Notes: generated by a model not told the origin, from the letters alone. A stretch of DNA of 64,000 nucleotides from Caulobacteraceae bacterium (GCA_947475735.1 CANJLQ010000016.1:17793-81792); one strand, 5' to 3'. Numbered from the stretch's first letter, positions 1-9,351 are shown. Translations and numbers: made by a program.

Positions 1-128
1 CGGTCACGGCGGCGGGAATGGGTTGTATGGCAGCGCTGGAGGTGTCGCGTCTGCTGGCGGAGGAGGACCACGCCAAGGCCCATCACCCGATCAGCCACCG
101 CGAGGCGGAGAAGATCGGAGCCTGGTGA
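1..128 (+). CDS. trxB: Thioredoxin-disulfide reductase, C-terminal end (partial)
   Basis: Only the last 41 codons are in the window; the frame begins at base 3 and stops with TGA at 126-128. The visible tail starts V-T-A-A-G-M-G-C-M-A-A-L-E, the C-terminal FAD-contacting stretch typical of thioredoxin reductases, where the G-x-G-C-x-A-A-L-E helix follows the redox domain. The family uses NADPH to reduce thioredoxin in the cytoplasm. The CxxC redox centre lies outside the window and cannot be checked. The gene converges on the leftward BLUF operon with a 29-bp gap. Confidence 0.85.
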   Translation, partial: VTAAGMGCMAALEVSRLLAEEDHAKAHHPISHREAEKIGAW

Positions 129-157
129 CCGTGCGACGTCGTTAACCCCGATCGAGG

Positions 158-661
158 TCAGTCCGTCCCTTTTGGCGATCGGCTGGACTGGTGCCTGATG
201 TCGGGGGTGATCGTCGTGGACCCGTGTCGCGGCCGACGTCCCTCCAGCACCGCCTCCTGATGTCGAACCGCCGAGATCAGAACCGCCGCATAGTCGTCGA
301 GACTCGCGCGATCGTCGTCGAGCAACAGGGTCATCAGGGCCAGTTCAGTCGGCGCGAGGCGGGGGCTTACCATGTCCCACTCGCCGAACTGGCGAGACTC
401 CCGCGTCCTGCGCTCCAGAACCGTCAGCCCACGGTGTCGGTCGTCCCGCACCAGCCGTGCCAGAAGGTTTTCGATCGCCTCGGCCGGGCCTTCAACGATC
501 TGCACGAAACGCCCGCCCACACCGGTCAGGACGCCGGTGATGTCGTGGCGAGCATTGTTCGGCCGGGCCTCGACAAGGATGTCGGACATCTGCAGGGCGC
601 TGTCCGCACCGATCAGGCTTTCGCTCCGATACAGGAGTTGAGTGATGGACGACTCACTCAC
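158..661 (-). CDS. BLUF-domain blue-light sensor protein
   Basis: 167 residues. Residues 7-100 form a BLUF (blue light using FAD) domain. Visible flavin-site residues are Tyr11 in L-L-Y-R-S-E-S, Asn35/36 before D-I-T-G, Gln54 in F-V-Q-I-V-E-G, and Trp95/Met97 in F-G-E-W-D-M, matching the Tyr/Asn/Gln/Trp-Met set of this family. The remaining 65 residues are helical and polar with no output enzyme, so this is a short-BLUF protein that must signal through a partner. It starts by a 4-bp ATGA overlap with the upstream response regulator, so translation is coupled. I infer a blue-light input to the kinase/regulator pair encoded just upstream. Confidence 0.88.
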   Translation of the reverse strand: MSESSITQLLYRSESLIGADSALQMSDILVEARPNNARHDITGVLTGVGGRFVQIVEGPAEAIENLLARLVRDDRHRGLTVLERRTRESRQFGEWDMVSPRLAPTELALMTLLLDDDRASLDDYAAVLISAVRHQEAVLEGRRPRHGSTTITPDIRHQSSRSPKGTD

Positions 662-1065
662 GCGAACAGCTGCAGCTCCGGCGGGGCATATTCGACGGGC
701 TGGCCCTGGCGTCGCCGCAGAGCATAATCGACAGCCGTCTGAACCGCCCGCTCGTCGGTCGGCTTGGTCAGGACCCCGATGGTTCCTGCTACACCGTCGC
801 GCACCATGCCAGGGTTCGCCGTCATGAACAGAACGGTCACGCCCTTTTCCTGGCCCAGCGCGCGACCCAGTTCGATGCCGGTCGGCCCATCCTGGAGGTG
901 GATGTCGACCAGAGCCAGATCGATATCAGTCTCGGCCGCCATAGCGCGCGCCGACTTGGCGTCGGCCACGGTCGCGATCACCTCATGACCCAGGTCCTCC
1001 AGCACGAAGCGGAGTTCCATGGCCACAAGGGCCTCGTCCTCGATGATCAGGATACGCGCAGTCAT
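658..1065 (-). CDS. Single-domain response regulator (CheY-like receiver)
   Basis: 135 residues, essentially one receiver domain. The acidic pocket is Glu9-Asp10-Glu11, the phospho-acceptor is Asp54 (L-V-D-I-H-L), the switch Thr is in F-M-T-A-N-P near residue 82, and the conserved Lys is Lys101 (T-K-P). There is no DNA-binding or enzymatic output domain, so it probably relays phosphate or binds a partner. It lies 64 bp downstream of the HWE kinase gene and overlaps the BLUF gene by 4 bp, which supports one operon. Such stand-alone receivers commonly pair with HWE/HisKA_2 kinases in alphaproteobacteria. Confidence 0.9.
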   Translation of the reverse strand: MTARILIIEDEALVAMELRFVLEDLGHEVIATVADAKSARAMAAETDIDLALVDIHLQDGPTGIELGRALGQEKGVTVLFMTANPGMVRDGVAGTIGVLTKPTDERAVQTAVDYALRRRQGQPVEYAPPELQLFA

Positions 1066-1129
1066 GGCCTTCTTCAGTTCTGAATCGGTTCTCGTGTACG
1101 GTATCGAACGTAACAGGATCGGTTTCGTT

Positions 1130-2683
1130 TCAAGCGATCTTCAAAGCCGCCCTGCGACGGGACAGCGCAGTCTCGGGCAGGTCGGCTTCCACAACCAAAC
1201 CCGTCGGAAGCCAACGTCGTTCCAGGCGACCGCCCAATCGACCCTCGACGGAGAGGGAGGCCAGGGAAGAGCCAAAGCCCGATCGTGTAGGCGGGCCGGT
1301 GATTTCAGGGCCGCCGACTTCGGTCCAGGTCAAAAGGAAGCGATTGTCGACGTGGCGGGTGTGCAACATCACGCGCCCCTTCGACGTCGATAGAGCGCCG
1401 TATTTGGCGGCATTGGTGGCCAGTTCGTGGAACAGCAGCGCGACCGAGGTGGCGGCCTGATCATCGAATGTGGCGTCTTCCCCATCCAGGAAGACACGGG
1501 GTGAGCCAGCGTCATCGATATAGGGACTGAACAGCGCCGTCAGGAAGGTGTGCAGAGTCGTGTCCCCGACGGTGGGTCGCGACACCTCGGAATGAGGCCG
1601 CACAAACTCGTGGGCGCGCGCCAGGGCGTTGATCCGGTCCCTCACCGCCGCGGCGAAGGTTTTGGCCTCGGGGTGCTCGCGGGCCGACAAGGCGATAAGC
1701 GCTGACACCACCGCAAAGATGTTCTTGATCCGGTGGCTCAGCTCCTGGCTCAAAAGGTCCTTCCCCTGCTCCATACGCTTCAGGTCGTCGATGTCGGTGC
1801 AGGTGCCGAACCATCGAGTGATCTGTCCGTTTGCCTCACGGATGGGCGTGGCCCGGCCCAGCGTCCAGCGGTAGACGCCGTCATTGCGGCGCAGCCGGTA
1901 CTCGATCTCGTACAGCTCGCCGGTTTCCAGCGAGTGCTGCCAGCGCGCCCAGGCCCGCTCCTGATCGTCGGGGTGGAACATGCCGTTCCAGCCCTCGCCA
2001 TCGGTCGAGCCGGCGGGGACCCCGGTGAACTCGTACCAGCGCGCGTTGTAATAATCGTGGAAACCGTCGGGCTGCGTCGACCACACCATCTGCGGCATGG
2101 AATCGGCGATGGCACGGAACCTGGCCTCGCTCTCGGCCAGGGCCTGAGCGGCGGACTCGCGCTCTCGAACGGCGCGGCGCAGCTCGAACTGGGCCATGAC
2201 CTGTCGTGACAGGACTTCCAGAACCCGGCTTTGCAGATCGGTGATGCCTTCGGGACGCGGCTTGACGTCGTGGACGCATAAGGCCCCAAGCGCGAGACCA
2301 TCCGGGCTCCGCAGGACGCGCCCGGCATAGAACCGCAAGCCAGGCTCATCGGTCACCAGAGGGTTGTCGGCGAAGCGGGGATCGGCCAGCGCGTCGGTCA
2401 CGATAAGCTGGTCGTCGCCACTCCCGATCGCATGGGCGCAGAACGACACTTCGCGCGGACTGCCGGTCATGCCCGAAGTGCCCAAGGCGGCCTTGAACCA
2501 GGCCCGGTCGGCGTCCACCAGATTGACCAGGGCGATCGGCGCCTGGAACGCTTCGGCCAGCAGCAGGACGATGTCGTCGAACGCGTGATCCGGGCTGGTG
2601 TCCAGAATGCCGTAGGCATGGAGCGCCTTCAGGCGCTCGGCTTCTTCATCAGGCAGTTCGGGTGCAGGCACGAAGGGCTCCAA
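1130..2683 (-). CDS. GAF-PAS HWE-family sensor histidine kinase
   Basis: 517 residues with no membrane segment, so cytoplasmic. Residues about 15-165 are a GAF domain, 185-305 a PAS_3-type PAS domain ending in a PAC motif (G-T-C-T-D-I-D-D), and 310-505 an HWE/HisKA_2 kinase. The phospho-acceptor is His317 in E-L-S-H-R-I-K-N; the N box reads H-E-L-A-T-N-A-A-K-Y-G, and W-T-E near residue 453 gives the HWE family its name. The start is a TTG; no in-frame ATG is near and the ribosome site is weak, so the N-terminus is uncertain. It is the first gene of the kinase-receiver-BLUF operon. Confidence 0.9.
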   Translation of the reverse strand: MEPFVPAPELPDEEAERLKALHAYGILDTSPDHAFDDIVLLLAEAFQAPIALVNLVDADRAWFKAALGTSGMTGSPREVSFCAHAIGSGDDQLIVTDALADPRFADNPLVTDEPGLRFYAGRVLRSPDGLALGALCVHDVKPRPEGITDLQSRVLEVLSRQVMAQFELRRAVRERESAAQALAESEARFRAIADSMPQMVWSTQPDGFHDYYNARWYEFTGVPAGSTDGEGWNGMFHPDDQERAWARWQHSLETGELYEIEYRLRRNDGVYRWTLGRATPIREANGQITRWFGTCTDIDDLKRMEQGKDLLSQELSHRIKNIFAVVSALIALSAREHPEAKTFAAAVRDRINALARAHEFVRPHSEVSRPTVGDTTLHTFLTALFSPYIDDAGSPRVFLDGEDATFDDQAATSVALLFHELATNAAKYGALSTSKGRVMLHTRHVDNRFLLTWTEVGGPEITGPPTRSGFGSSLASLSVEGRLGGRLERRWLPTGLVVEADLPETALSRRRAALKIA

Positions 2684-2756
2684 GCGGGGCCATAAGGCCG
2701 ACCGGGGTTAAATGCTCGAGCTTGAAACCCGTTGCATGTCGACGAGGGGCCGATGT

Positions 2757-3965
2757 TCAGGAGGCGGGGCGACCGACTTCCTCGACGTCCAGGGTCACCA
2801 CGCCTGGAGGCGGCGGCACCGGTGTGGCTGGAGCCGCCGCCGGGGCCACGAAAGCCTCCAGGCGGGCGTTGATGGCCGCGATCTCCTCGGGGGTGGCGGG
2901 ACGGCGACCGCCCAGGCTCGCGACCCCGACGACGCGGCTGCGCCCGTCGATCTCGACCGTTCTCAGGTTCATCCCGCCGTCGGCCAGGATCTGGGCATCG
3001 GCGGCGTCCAGTTCGGCGATCTGGGTGTCCGGGGCGCGGAACCGGGGACGCGAGAAGCGCGCCTCGTCGATCACCGGCTCGCGGCCTGCATAGGTGCGCT
3101 TGAACGCTTCGGTTTCGCCCGCCAGTCCCTTCCAGCGATAGAAGATATGGGCTCCGATCTGGGTGATCTTGGCCAGGGTCGGCGACCACCAGGGGTGGAC
3201 GTAATCGGCATGGTAATGGGTCGCGGTGCCGACATCGGCGGCGACATAGCCAGACAGAGCGCGCTCGGCGACGACCGCCGCCCGGTTCCAGGCCCAGGCG
3301 ACCGGCTGCTGCGACAGGGAGCCATCGCAGGTGAAGCTGAACTGGCACCCCGTGACCCGCTCGGCGCCCTCGAACACGACGCCGCAGACGGAGTTGGCGT
3401 AGTTGGGATCGCGCACGCGGTTCAGAATGACCTGGGCCACGGCCTCCTGGCCCTTGGTGCTTTCCAGCGCCGCCTCATAGTAGATGCCCTGGGTCAGGCA
3501 CCGCAGGGCACGCGCGCGGTCCGCCGCCGTGGCTGGCGTGAAGACGAACGGCCGCGCCGGACGAAGGGCTCCCATTTCCACGGGCATGGCGGCGTTCAGT
3601 CGTTGCGCGCTGCGACCATTGACCCCCAGCTCGTAGCCCGGCTTGCCGGCCAGGATCAGACTTTCCCAACCCGGCGTGAGGCCCAGGGGAGCGGCCTGAG
3701 GATCGTTCGGGTCGAAGCGGATCGCGAGCGCGAGCTGCGCGGGGTCCAGTCGGCCCGACAGGATCGCCAACCCCCGTGCCGACAGGTCGCCGCCGGTCAG
3801 GCGGGCGATCGCCTGAGCGGTGCGATCGTAGTCTGGTCGCACGGTCGAACTCGCCGCCATCGCCACGCCGAGCGCCGCCAAGGCCGCCGGGGCGGCGGCC
3901 AGCAGCCGTCGCCCCGGCACCTTGGTGCCGATCCAGTCCAGAGCCTTGGCGGGGTCGAAGGTCAT
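2757..3965 (-). CDS. SleB-like cell wall hydrolase
   Basis: 402 residues. An Ala-rich hydrophobic segment at about 22-42 looks like a membrane anchor or uncleaved signal. The region about 150-265 resembles the Hydrolase_2 (SleB/CwlJ) fold: C-L-T-Q-G-I-Y-Y-E-A, then E-A-V-A-Q-V-I-L-N-R-V-R-D, then G-C-Q-F-S-F-T-C-D-G and A-T-H-Y-H-A-D-Y-V. The Glu in Y-Y-E-A is the expected catalytic acid. The family cleaves peptidoglycan in the periplasm or spore cortex; here vegetative wall remodelling is the only sensible role. The C-terminal 60 residues are Pro/Ala-rich and probably disordered. Confidence 0.85.
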   Translation of the reverse strand: MTFDPAKALDWIGTKVPGRRLLAAAPAALAALGVAMAASSTVRPDYDRTAQAIARLTGGDLSARGLAILSGRLDPAQLALAIRFDPNDPQAAPLGLTPGWESLILAGKPGYELGVNGRSAQRLNAAMPVEMGALRPARPFVFTPATAADRARALRCLTQGIYYEAALESTKGQEAVAQVILNRVRDPNYANSVCGVVFEGAERVTGCQFSFTCDGSLSQQPVAWAWNRAAVVAERALSGYVAADVGTATHYHADYVHPWWSPTLAKITQIGAHIFYRWKGLAGETEAFKRTYAGREPVIDEARFSRPRFRAPDTQIAELDAADAQILADGGMNLRTVEIDGRSRVVGVASLGGRRPATPEEIAAINARLEAFVAPAAAPATPVPPPPGVVTLDVEEVGRPAS

Positions 3966-4059
3966 GCACGCTCGATCACGACGGCGATGAACGCCTGAAA
4001 ACCCACCTCTAGCCGCCGTTCGCGGCAGTTTTCAGACCGATGATCCGCGAAGGTCCGAT

Positions 4060-4539
4060 TTAGCGGCCACCGAGGGTCGATCGCAGCATCCAGGCGAACT
4101 TTTCATGGGCCGCCAGACGCTGAGTCAACAGGTCGACAGAGACGTCGTCGCCGTCGTCATCCGCCGACGTCAGGGCCGAGCGGCAGGTGGCGATGAGGGT
4201 CTCGTGGTCCTGCATCAACTCCTTGAGCATGTCCGTCGCGTCCTTGCTGGGATCGCCGTCCTTGATGGAGGTGAGGTTGGCGAAGGTCGAATAGCCCTGG
4301 GGCGCGAACTCGCCCAGCGCCCGGATCCGCTCGGCGATGTCGTCCAGCGCCTCCCAGATGTCGCGGTACTGCTGCTCCAGCAGGGTGTGCAGGGTGAAGA
4401 ACTCGGGCCCCCGGACGTTCCAGTGATAGCCGTGGGTCTTCATATAGACCGCGAAGCTGTCGGCCAGCACCTTGGTCAGCTCGCGGGCCACGTCCACGCG
4501 TTCGGCCTTGGTCAGCCCAGTATCGATCGTCGCGGTCAT
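4060..4539 (-). CDS. dps: Dps ferritin-like DNA-protection protein
   Basis: 159 residues, the normal Dps length. Dps forms a 12-subunit shell that oxidises Fe(II) with hydrogen peroxide and protects DNA. The ferroxidase ligands are in place: His39 in G-Y-H-W-N-V-R-G, His51, Asp66 and Glu70 in the helix W-E-A-L-D-D-I-A-E-R, with the same spacing as in the E. coli protein. There is no Lys-rich N-terminal tail, so direct DNA binding may be weak. A GGAG-type ribosome site precedes the ATG. The gene stands alone and diverges from the large sensor kinase to its right. Confidence 0.95.
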   Translation of the reverse strand: MTATIDTGLTKAERVDVARELTKVLADSFAVYMKTHGYHWNVRGPEFFTLHTLLEQQYRDIWEALDDIAERIRALGEFAPQGYSTFANLTSIKDGDPSKDATDMLKELMQDHETLIATCRSALTSADDDGDDVSVDLLTQRLAAHEKFAWMLRSTLGGR

Positions 4540-4684
4540 GGTCGTCTCCTTGAGTGTGACGCGTTCCGGCGTCAGTTAGGCGCTGATCGGCCTCGCGCCA
4601 ACCCTACGGTGGAGGTCGCGTGGTCGAGGGAACGCGTTGCGGGCGAAAGCGTTGCGGTTTCGCGCGCGCGCGAAGTTTCAGGGG

Positions 4685-7600
4685 ATGGGGTTGGGTGTCA
4701 GCGACGGTCGGAGCGGGGGTTTGACGCCCGACGCCATCCTTGCGCGGCTGGCCCGGACACGGCCCGAAGCGTGGTGGGCGAATGTTCTGATCGGTCTGGG
4801 CTTCGCCGCCGCCGCGCTGTTTGTGCGGTGGGCCGCACAGGCCTTTTACGGCCCGGTCACGGGCTTCATCATCCTGCTGCCGGCGGTCATCCTGGCGGCG
4901 CTGACGGGTGGCCGGATCGCGGGCGTCGTGGCGACGATCGCGTGCCTGCTGGGCGGCTGGGTCGTGGCCGGGCCGGGTGCCGTCGGAGCGGGCATCGCCA
5001 ATACGATGGGGCGGGTCGCGACGGTCAACTTCATCATCGTCGGCCTGTTCTGCACGCTCGTCGCGGCGTCCCTCCGAAAGACGGTCAGGCGGCTCGACCA
5101 GACCATCGCCGCCCTCGGAGGCGCCGACGAGGCGCTGCTGAGAAGCGAAAGCCGGTTCCGGACGGCCGTGGACGCGGTCCAGGGCATTGTCTGGACCAAC
5201 ACTTTCGAAGGGCGAATGGAAGGTGATCAGCCCGGCTGGGCGGCGCTGACGGGGCAGACGCGTGAGCAGTACCAGGGGTACGGCTGGTCCTCCGCCGTGC
5301 ATCCGGACGACGCCGAAGCAACCGTCAAAGCCTGGGAGGCCGCGGTCGCGGAGCGGCGCTCCTTCGACTTCCAGCACCGGGTCCAAACCGCCGACGGGTC
5401 CTACCGGACCTTCGTGATCCGGGCTGTCCCGACCCTGGGGCCTGGCGGCAAGATCCTGGAGTGGGTCGGGGTCCACACCGACGTGACCGAAGCCAAGGCG
5501 GCCGAGACCGCACTGCGTGAAAGCGAGGAACGCTTTCGGCTGATGGCCGATACCGCGCCGTCGCCCGTCTGGCTGACCGACGCGTCGGGCAATGTCCAGT
5601 TCGTCAACAAAGCGCTGGAAGTCTTCTACGGCAAGCCGGGCGACACCTTCCTGGGTCAGGTCTGGAAGGCCTCGGTCCATCCCGACGACATCGACGCCGT
5701 CAACGCCGTCCAGTCCGAAGCGCGACAGACCCATTCGCCCTACAGCTTTGAGTGCCGGTTTCAGCGGCACGACGGGATCTGGCGCTGGATGCGGGTTTCG
5801 GTGAACCCCCGTTTCGACGGCGACGGCGTGTTCCAGGGCTATGTCGGACTGTCGTTCGACGTAACTGAGACCCGGGTCGCGCTGGAGGCCCTGGCCGCGC
5901 AGGAACGGCGCCAGAGGTTCCTGCTGGAGCTCAGCGACGGCGCCCGTGAAATCGGGGATCCGCAAGCGATCATGGACCATGTCCAGAGCGTGCTGGGGCG
6001 GCTGCTCGGGGTGTCACGGGTCGGCTATGGCGAGTTTTCGTCCGACCGGACGACGATCGAACTCACTCCCGATTGGACCGAGGGCGTGCCGAGCTTGTCG
6101 GGTCAGATGCAGGCGGCCGACCTGGGTGGGCTCGTCGCCTCCGAACTGTTCCTGGGGCTGACGGTCGCTGTCGAGAACGTGGTCGGCGATCCACGAACCG
6201 CAGGCGCCCAGGACAGCCTGGCGAGGGCAGGAGTGGCGGCGTTCATCGCGGTCCCGTTGTTCCGTGGCGGGGAGATGCGCGCCTTCCTCCACGTCCACGC
6301 CGCCACGCCGCGGGTCTGGAACGCCGAGGACATCGCCCTGATCGAGGACGCCGCCGACCGGACCTGGTCGGAGGTCGAGCGGGCTCGGGCCGAGGCCGAA
6401 CTGCGCGAGAGCGAGGCCCGATTCCGCGACATCGCCGACACCGCGCCCGTGCTGATCTGGGTCACCGCCCAGGACCGGACGCGGGCTTTCGTCAACCAGA
6501 CCTACGTCGACTACACCGGCGGCACCTACGAGGAGGCGCGGCTGGCCGACTGGCGCGCTGTCATCCACCCCGACGACCACGCGCGGATCATCGCGGACTC
6601 CGTCGCCGGAGAGGCGACCGGCAAGCCCTTTTCGCTTGAGGCCCGATTCCTGCGCCACGACGGCGAATACCGCTGGCTGAAGTCCTTCTCGCGGCCCCGG
6701 TTGGGGGCAGGCGGTCATGTGCTCGGGTTCGTCGGCGTCGCGTTCGACGTCACTGACATCCGCGAAAGCAATCTGCGGTTGGCCACCGCCATGACCGAGC
6801 GCGACGCGATCTTGAGCCAGCTGGCGGAAGGCGTCATCGTCACCGATCCAGAGGGCGCCATCGTCTTCGTCAACGAGGCGGCGCGCCGACACCACGGCAT
6901 GGCGCGGCTGGACGTGACGCCGGACGACTATGCCGAGGCCTATCAGCTGTTCACCGAGGACGGCCTGCCCTACCCGTCCGATCAGCTGCCACTGGCCCGT
7001 GCGGTTCGGACCGGCGAGACCATCACCGATGCGCGCTGGCGCATCCGCCGGCCGGACGGCACCGAGGTCATCGCCGTCGGCAACGCCCGCCCCGTGGTGA
7101 CGGAGACCGGCGCCTCCATCGGGGCGGTGCTGACGCTTCGCGACGACACCGCCCGGGTCCAGGCCGAGCAGCGGCTGGCCGAGTCCGAGGCTCGCTTCCG
7201 GACCGTGGCCGACAGTGCGCCCGTGCCGATCTGGATGGGCGACACCTCCGGCGACGTCATCTTCGCCAACCTGGCCTACCGCCGCTTCTTCCAGGTCATG
7301 GACAAGCCCCTGGCCGGCGGCTGGACCGGGATGATGTCCCCGGCCGACTTCGCGTCGTTCGAAGCCGACTATCGCAAGGCGTTCGGCCGGCGCGAGCCCT
7401 ATGACGGCCAGGTGCGGGTGATCCATCCGGAGCTGGGGCCGCGCTGGCTGCGCTGCCAGGGCGTGCCTCGGTTCGACGCCTCGGGCGCGTTCCAGGGCTA
7501 TGTCGGCGTCAATCTGGATATCACCGAGGCCAAACAGGCCGAGCATGACCTGAAGCGGATCAACGAACTGCTGGAGGAACGCGTCGGCGACGCCCTGGCA

Positions 7601-8776
7601 GAAAAGGCCAAGGCCGAGGCCGACCTGATGCATGCCCAGCGGATGGAGGCGGTCGGACGCCTGACGGGCGGGGTGGCCCACGATTTCAACAACCTGCTGA
7701 CGGTCGTCATCGGGGCGCTGGACATGATCCTGCGCTCGCCCGACGACGCGGCGCGGCGTCAGAAGATGGGCGAGGCGGCCCTGGCGGCGGCCCGGCGAGG
7801 CGAGCGGCTGACGCACCAGCTGCTGGCCTTCTCGCGCCGTCAGACCCTGCGGCCCGAGCCGGTCGACCTGAACGCCCTGATCCGCCAGAGCGACCCCCTG
7901 CTGCGTCGCGCCGTCGGCGAGGCGATCGACTACCGGCTGAAGCTGAAGCGCGGCGGGGCGCGTGTGATCGTCGATCCGGCGCAGTTCGAAGCCGCGCTGT
8001 TGAACCTGATCGTCAACGCCCGCGACGCCGTGGCGGAGGCGGGTGCCAACGAAGGCGGAACCATCACCGTCCAGACGCGGACCTGCCGCATCGAGGCAGG
8101 CGAGGTCACAGACGTCCAGCCCGGCGACTATGTCTGCGTCAGCGTGTCCGACACGGGACCGGGCATGGACGCGGAAACCATGCGGCGGGTGTTCGAGCCC
8201 TTCTTCACCACCAAGGCGGTGGGCAAGGGCACCGGGCTTGGCCTCAGCCAGGTCTATGGCTTCGCGCGCCAGAGCGGCGGCGGGGTCCGCCTGGACTCCA
8301 AACCCGGAGAGGGAGCGACGGTCGATATCTACCTGCCCCCCGCTGGGCGAGAGTCTGAGGACCGGGTCCCGTCGGCAGCGACGGCGACCGCCCCGGCCAC
8401 GACCGCCGGACGCCTGCTGCTGGTCGAGGATGATCCGGGCGTCGCGGCGATCGCCCTCGATCTGCTGTCCGCCCACGGCCTGGATGTGGCGACGGCGGAG
8501 AATGGGCCAGAGGCGCTGACGCAGTTGGAGAACGGCCGGTTCGACATCATGCTGACCGATGTGGTCATGCCCGGCGGCATGTCCGGGATCGACCTGGCGC
8601 GCCGGGCTGCCGCCCTCTATCCGACGCTGCGCATCCTGCTCGCGTCCGGATATGCCGGGGACGACGTGGACGCCGACCTGTCCGGGGCCGCCTGGCCCTT
8701 GCTGAGGAAACCCTACTCCGGCGACGAACTGTTCGAGGCGTTGACCCGGGCGGTGGCCGCCCAGCCCACCGACTAG
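4685..8776 (+). CDS. Membrane-anchored multi-PAS/GAF hybrid sensor histidine kinase
   Basis: About 1363 residues. Rough order: membrane region at 30-130 (three to four helices, MASE/DUF4118-like), PAS at 150-275, PAS at 275-400, GAF at 400-565, PAS at 572-695, PAS at 698-820, PAS at 828-955, a coiled linker, HisKA at about 980 with phospho-acceptor motif G-G-V-A-H-D-F-N-N-L-L, an HATPase domain with D-T-G-P-G-M and G-T-G-L-G-L-S, and a C-terminal receiver from about 1240 with phospho-Asp in L-T-D-V-V-M-P. I prefer the ATG at 4685; an in-frame TTG at 4637 would add 16 Arg-rich residues. The last 4 bases overlap the convergent neighbour. Confidence 0.9.
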   Translation: MGLGVSDGRSGGLTPDAILARLARTRPEAWWANVLIGLGFAAAALFVRWAAQAFYGPVTGFIILLPAVILAALTGGRIAGVVATIACLLGGWVVAGPGAVGAGIANTMGRVATVNFIIVGLFCTLVAASLRKTVRRLDQTIAALGGADEALLRSESRFRTAVDAVQGIVWTNTFEGRMEGDQPGWAALTGQTREQYQGYGWSSAVHPDDAEATVKAWEAAVAERRSFDFQHRVQTADGSYRTFVIRAVPTLGPGGKILEWVGVHTDVTEAKAAETALRESEERFRLMADTAPSPVWLTDASGNVQFVNKALEVFYGKPGDTFLGQVWKASVHPDDIDAVNAVQSEARQTHSPYSFECRFQRHDGIWRWMRVSVNPRFDGDGVFQGYVGLSFDVTETRVALEALAAQERRQRFLLELSDGAREIGDPQAIMDHVQSVLGRLLGVSRVGYGEFSSDRTTIELTPDWTEGVPSLSGQMQAADLGGLVASELFLGLTVAVENVVGDPRTAGAQDSLARAGVAAFIAVPLFRGGEMRAFLHVHAATPRVWNAEDIALIEDAADRTWSEVERARAEAELRESEARFRDIADTAPVLIWVTAQDRTRAFVNQTYVDYTGGTYEEARLADWRAVIHPDDHARIIADSVAGEATGKPFSLEARFLRHDGEYRWLKSFSRPRLGAGGHVLGFVGVAFDVTDIRESNLRLATAMTERDAILSQLAEGVIVTDPEGAIVFVNEAARRHHGMARLDVTPDDYAEAYQLFTEDGLPYPSDQLPLARAVRTGETITDARWRIRRPDGTEVIAVGNARPVVTETGASIGAVLTLRDDTARVQAEQRLAESEARFRTVADSAPVPIWMGDTSGDVIFANLAYRRFFQVMDKPLAGGWTGMMSPADFASFEADYRKAFGRREPYDGQVRVIHPELGPRWLRCQGVPRFDASGAFQGYVGVNLDITEAKQAEHDLKRINELLEERVGDALAEKAKAEADLMHAQRMEAVGRLTGGVAHDFNNLLTVVIGALDMILRSPDDAARRQKMGEAALAAARRGERLTHQLLAFSRRQTLRPEPVDLNALIRQSDPLLRRAVGEAIDYRLKLKRGGARVIVDPAQFEAALLNLIVNARDAVAEAGANEGGTITVQTRTCRIEAGEVTDVQPGDYVCVSVSDTGPGMDAETMRRVFEPFFTTKAVGKGTGLGLSQVYGFARQSGGGVRLDSKPGEGATVDIYLPPAGRESEDRVPSAATATAPATTAGRLLLVEDDPGVAAIALDLLSAHGLDVATAENGPEALTQLENGRFDIMLTDVVMPGGMSGIDLARRAAALYPTLRILLASGYAGDDVDADLSGAAWPLLRKPYSGDELFEALTRAVAAQPTD

Positions 8777-9351
8777 AGGGGCGCGATCGCTCGAACCTCG
8801 GGCCAGCGGGCCATCACGCTGGCGATCGCGCGATCCCAGCCCTTGGCCAGCGGCCGGTCGGGGTTGGGGCGGATCACACGGTCGAAGACGTCCTGGAGGC
8901 CGAAGGGCGCGGCGACCGAGATCGTGTCGTCAGGCTCCAGGCGGACCCCGACGGCGAAGGCCGGGGCGACGAACCGGCCGAGCGCCTCGTCGGTGCCCGA
9001 CAAGGGCGCATAGTCCTCGCCGAAGCGGTCCTTGAACCAGAGGTGGACCCTGGCCTGATTGCGAACCTCGACCTGGCTCCGGAAGGGTTCATCGAAGGCT
9101 TCGGCGACGCGCCGGATGATGACGTCCTCGGCGTCCCAGGATGTGTCCGGATCGAAATAGCCGAGGTCGTAGTCCTTTCGGCCGTACCCCACCGGGCGGG
9201 CCCCCAGCGCGTTCCAGACGGTCTGATAGACGGCCCCGGAGAAGATCCGCCAGTCGGGCAGGGCCAGGGACCGCGCCGTGGACAGAACATGCATGAGGTC
9301 GGGATCGGCTCGGACGATCTCCACCAGACGGGATTGCAGGTCCGCGCTCAT
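8773..9351 (-). CDS. Nucleotidyltransferase-fold protein (NTP_transf_6/DUF925 family)
   Basis: 192 residues. The motif set W-R-I-F-S-G-A-V-Y-Q-T-V-W-N, then K-D-Y-D-L-G-Y-F-D and V-E-V-R-N-Q-A-R-V-H-L-W-F is that of the NTP_transf_6 family, a nucleotidyltransferase-fold group without an assigned substrate. The acidic residues in D-Y-D would be the metal ligands, but the usual G-G/G-S entry motif reads S-G-A-V. The start codon overlaps the stop of thiD by 4 bp, so it is coupled to thiD, yet I see no link to thiamine synthesis in the protein itself. Confidence 0.8.
   Translation of the reverse strand: MSADLQSRLVEIVRADPDLMHVLSTARSLALPDWRIFSGAVYQTVWNALGARPVGYGRKDYDLGYFDPDTSWDAEDVIIRRVAEAFDEPFRSQVEVRNQARVHLWFKDRFGEDYAPLSGTDEALGRFVAPAFAVGVRLEPDDTISVAAPFGLQDVFDRVIRPNPDRPLAKGWDRAIASVMARWPEVRAIAPL

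Noticed and set aside
6014..8476. An 820-codon open frame opposite the hybrid kinase
   Set aside because: The opposite strand clearly encodes ordered PAS, HisKA, HATPase and receiver domains; the antisense frame has no recognisable feature.
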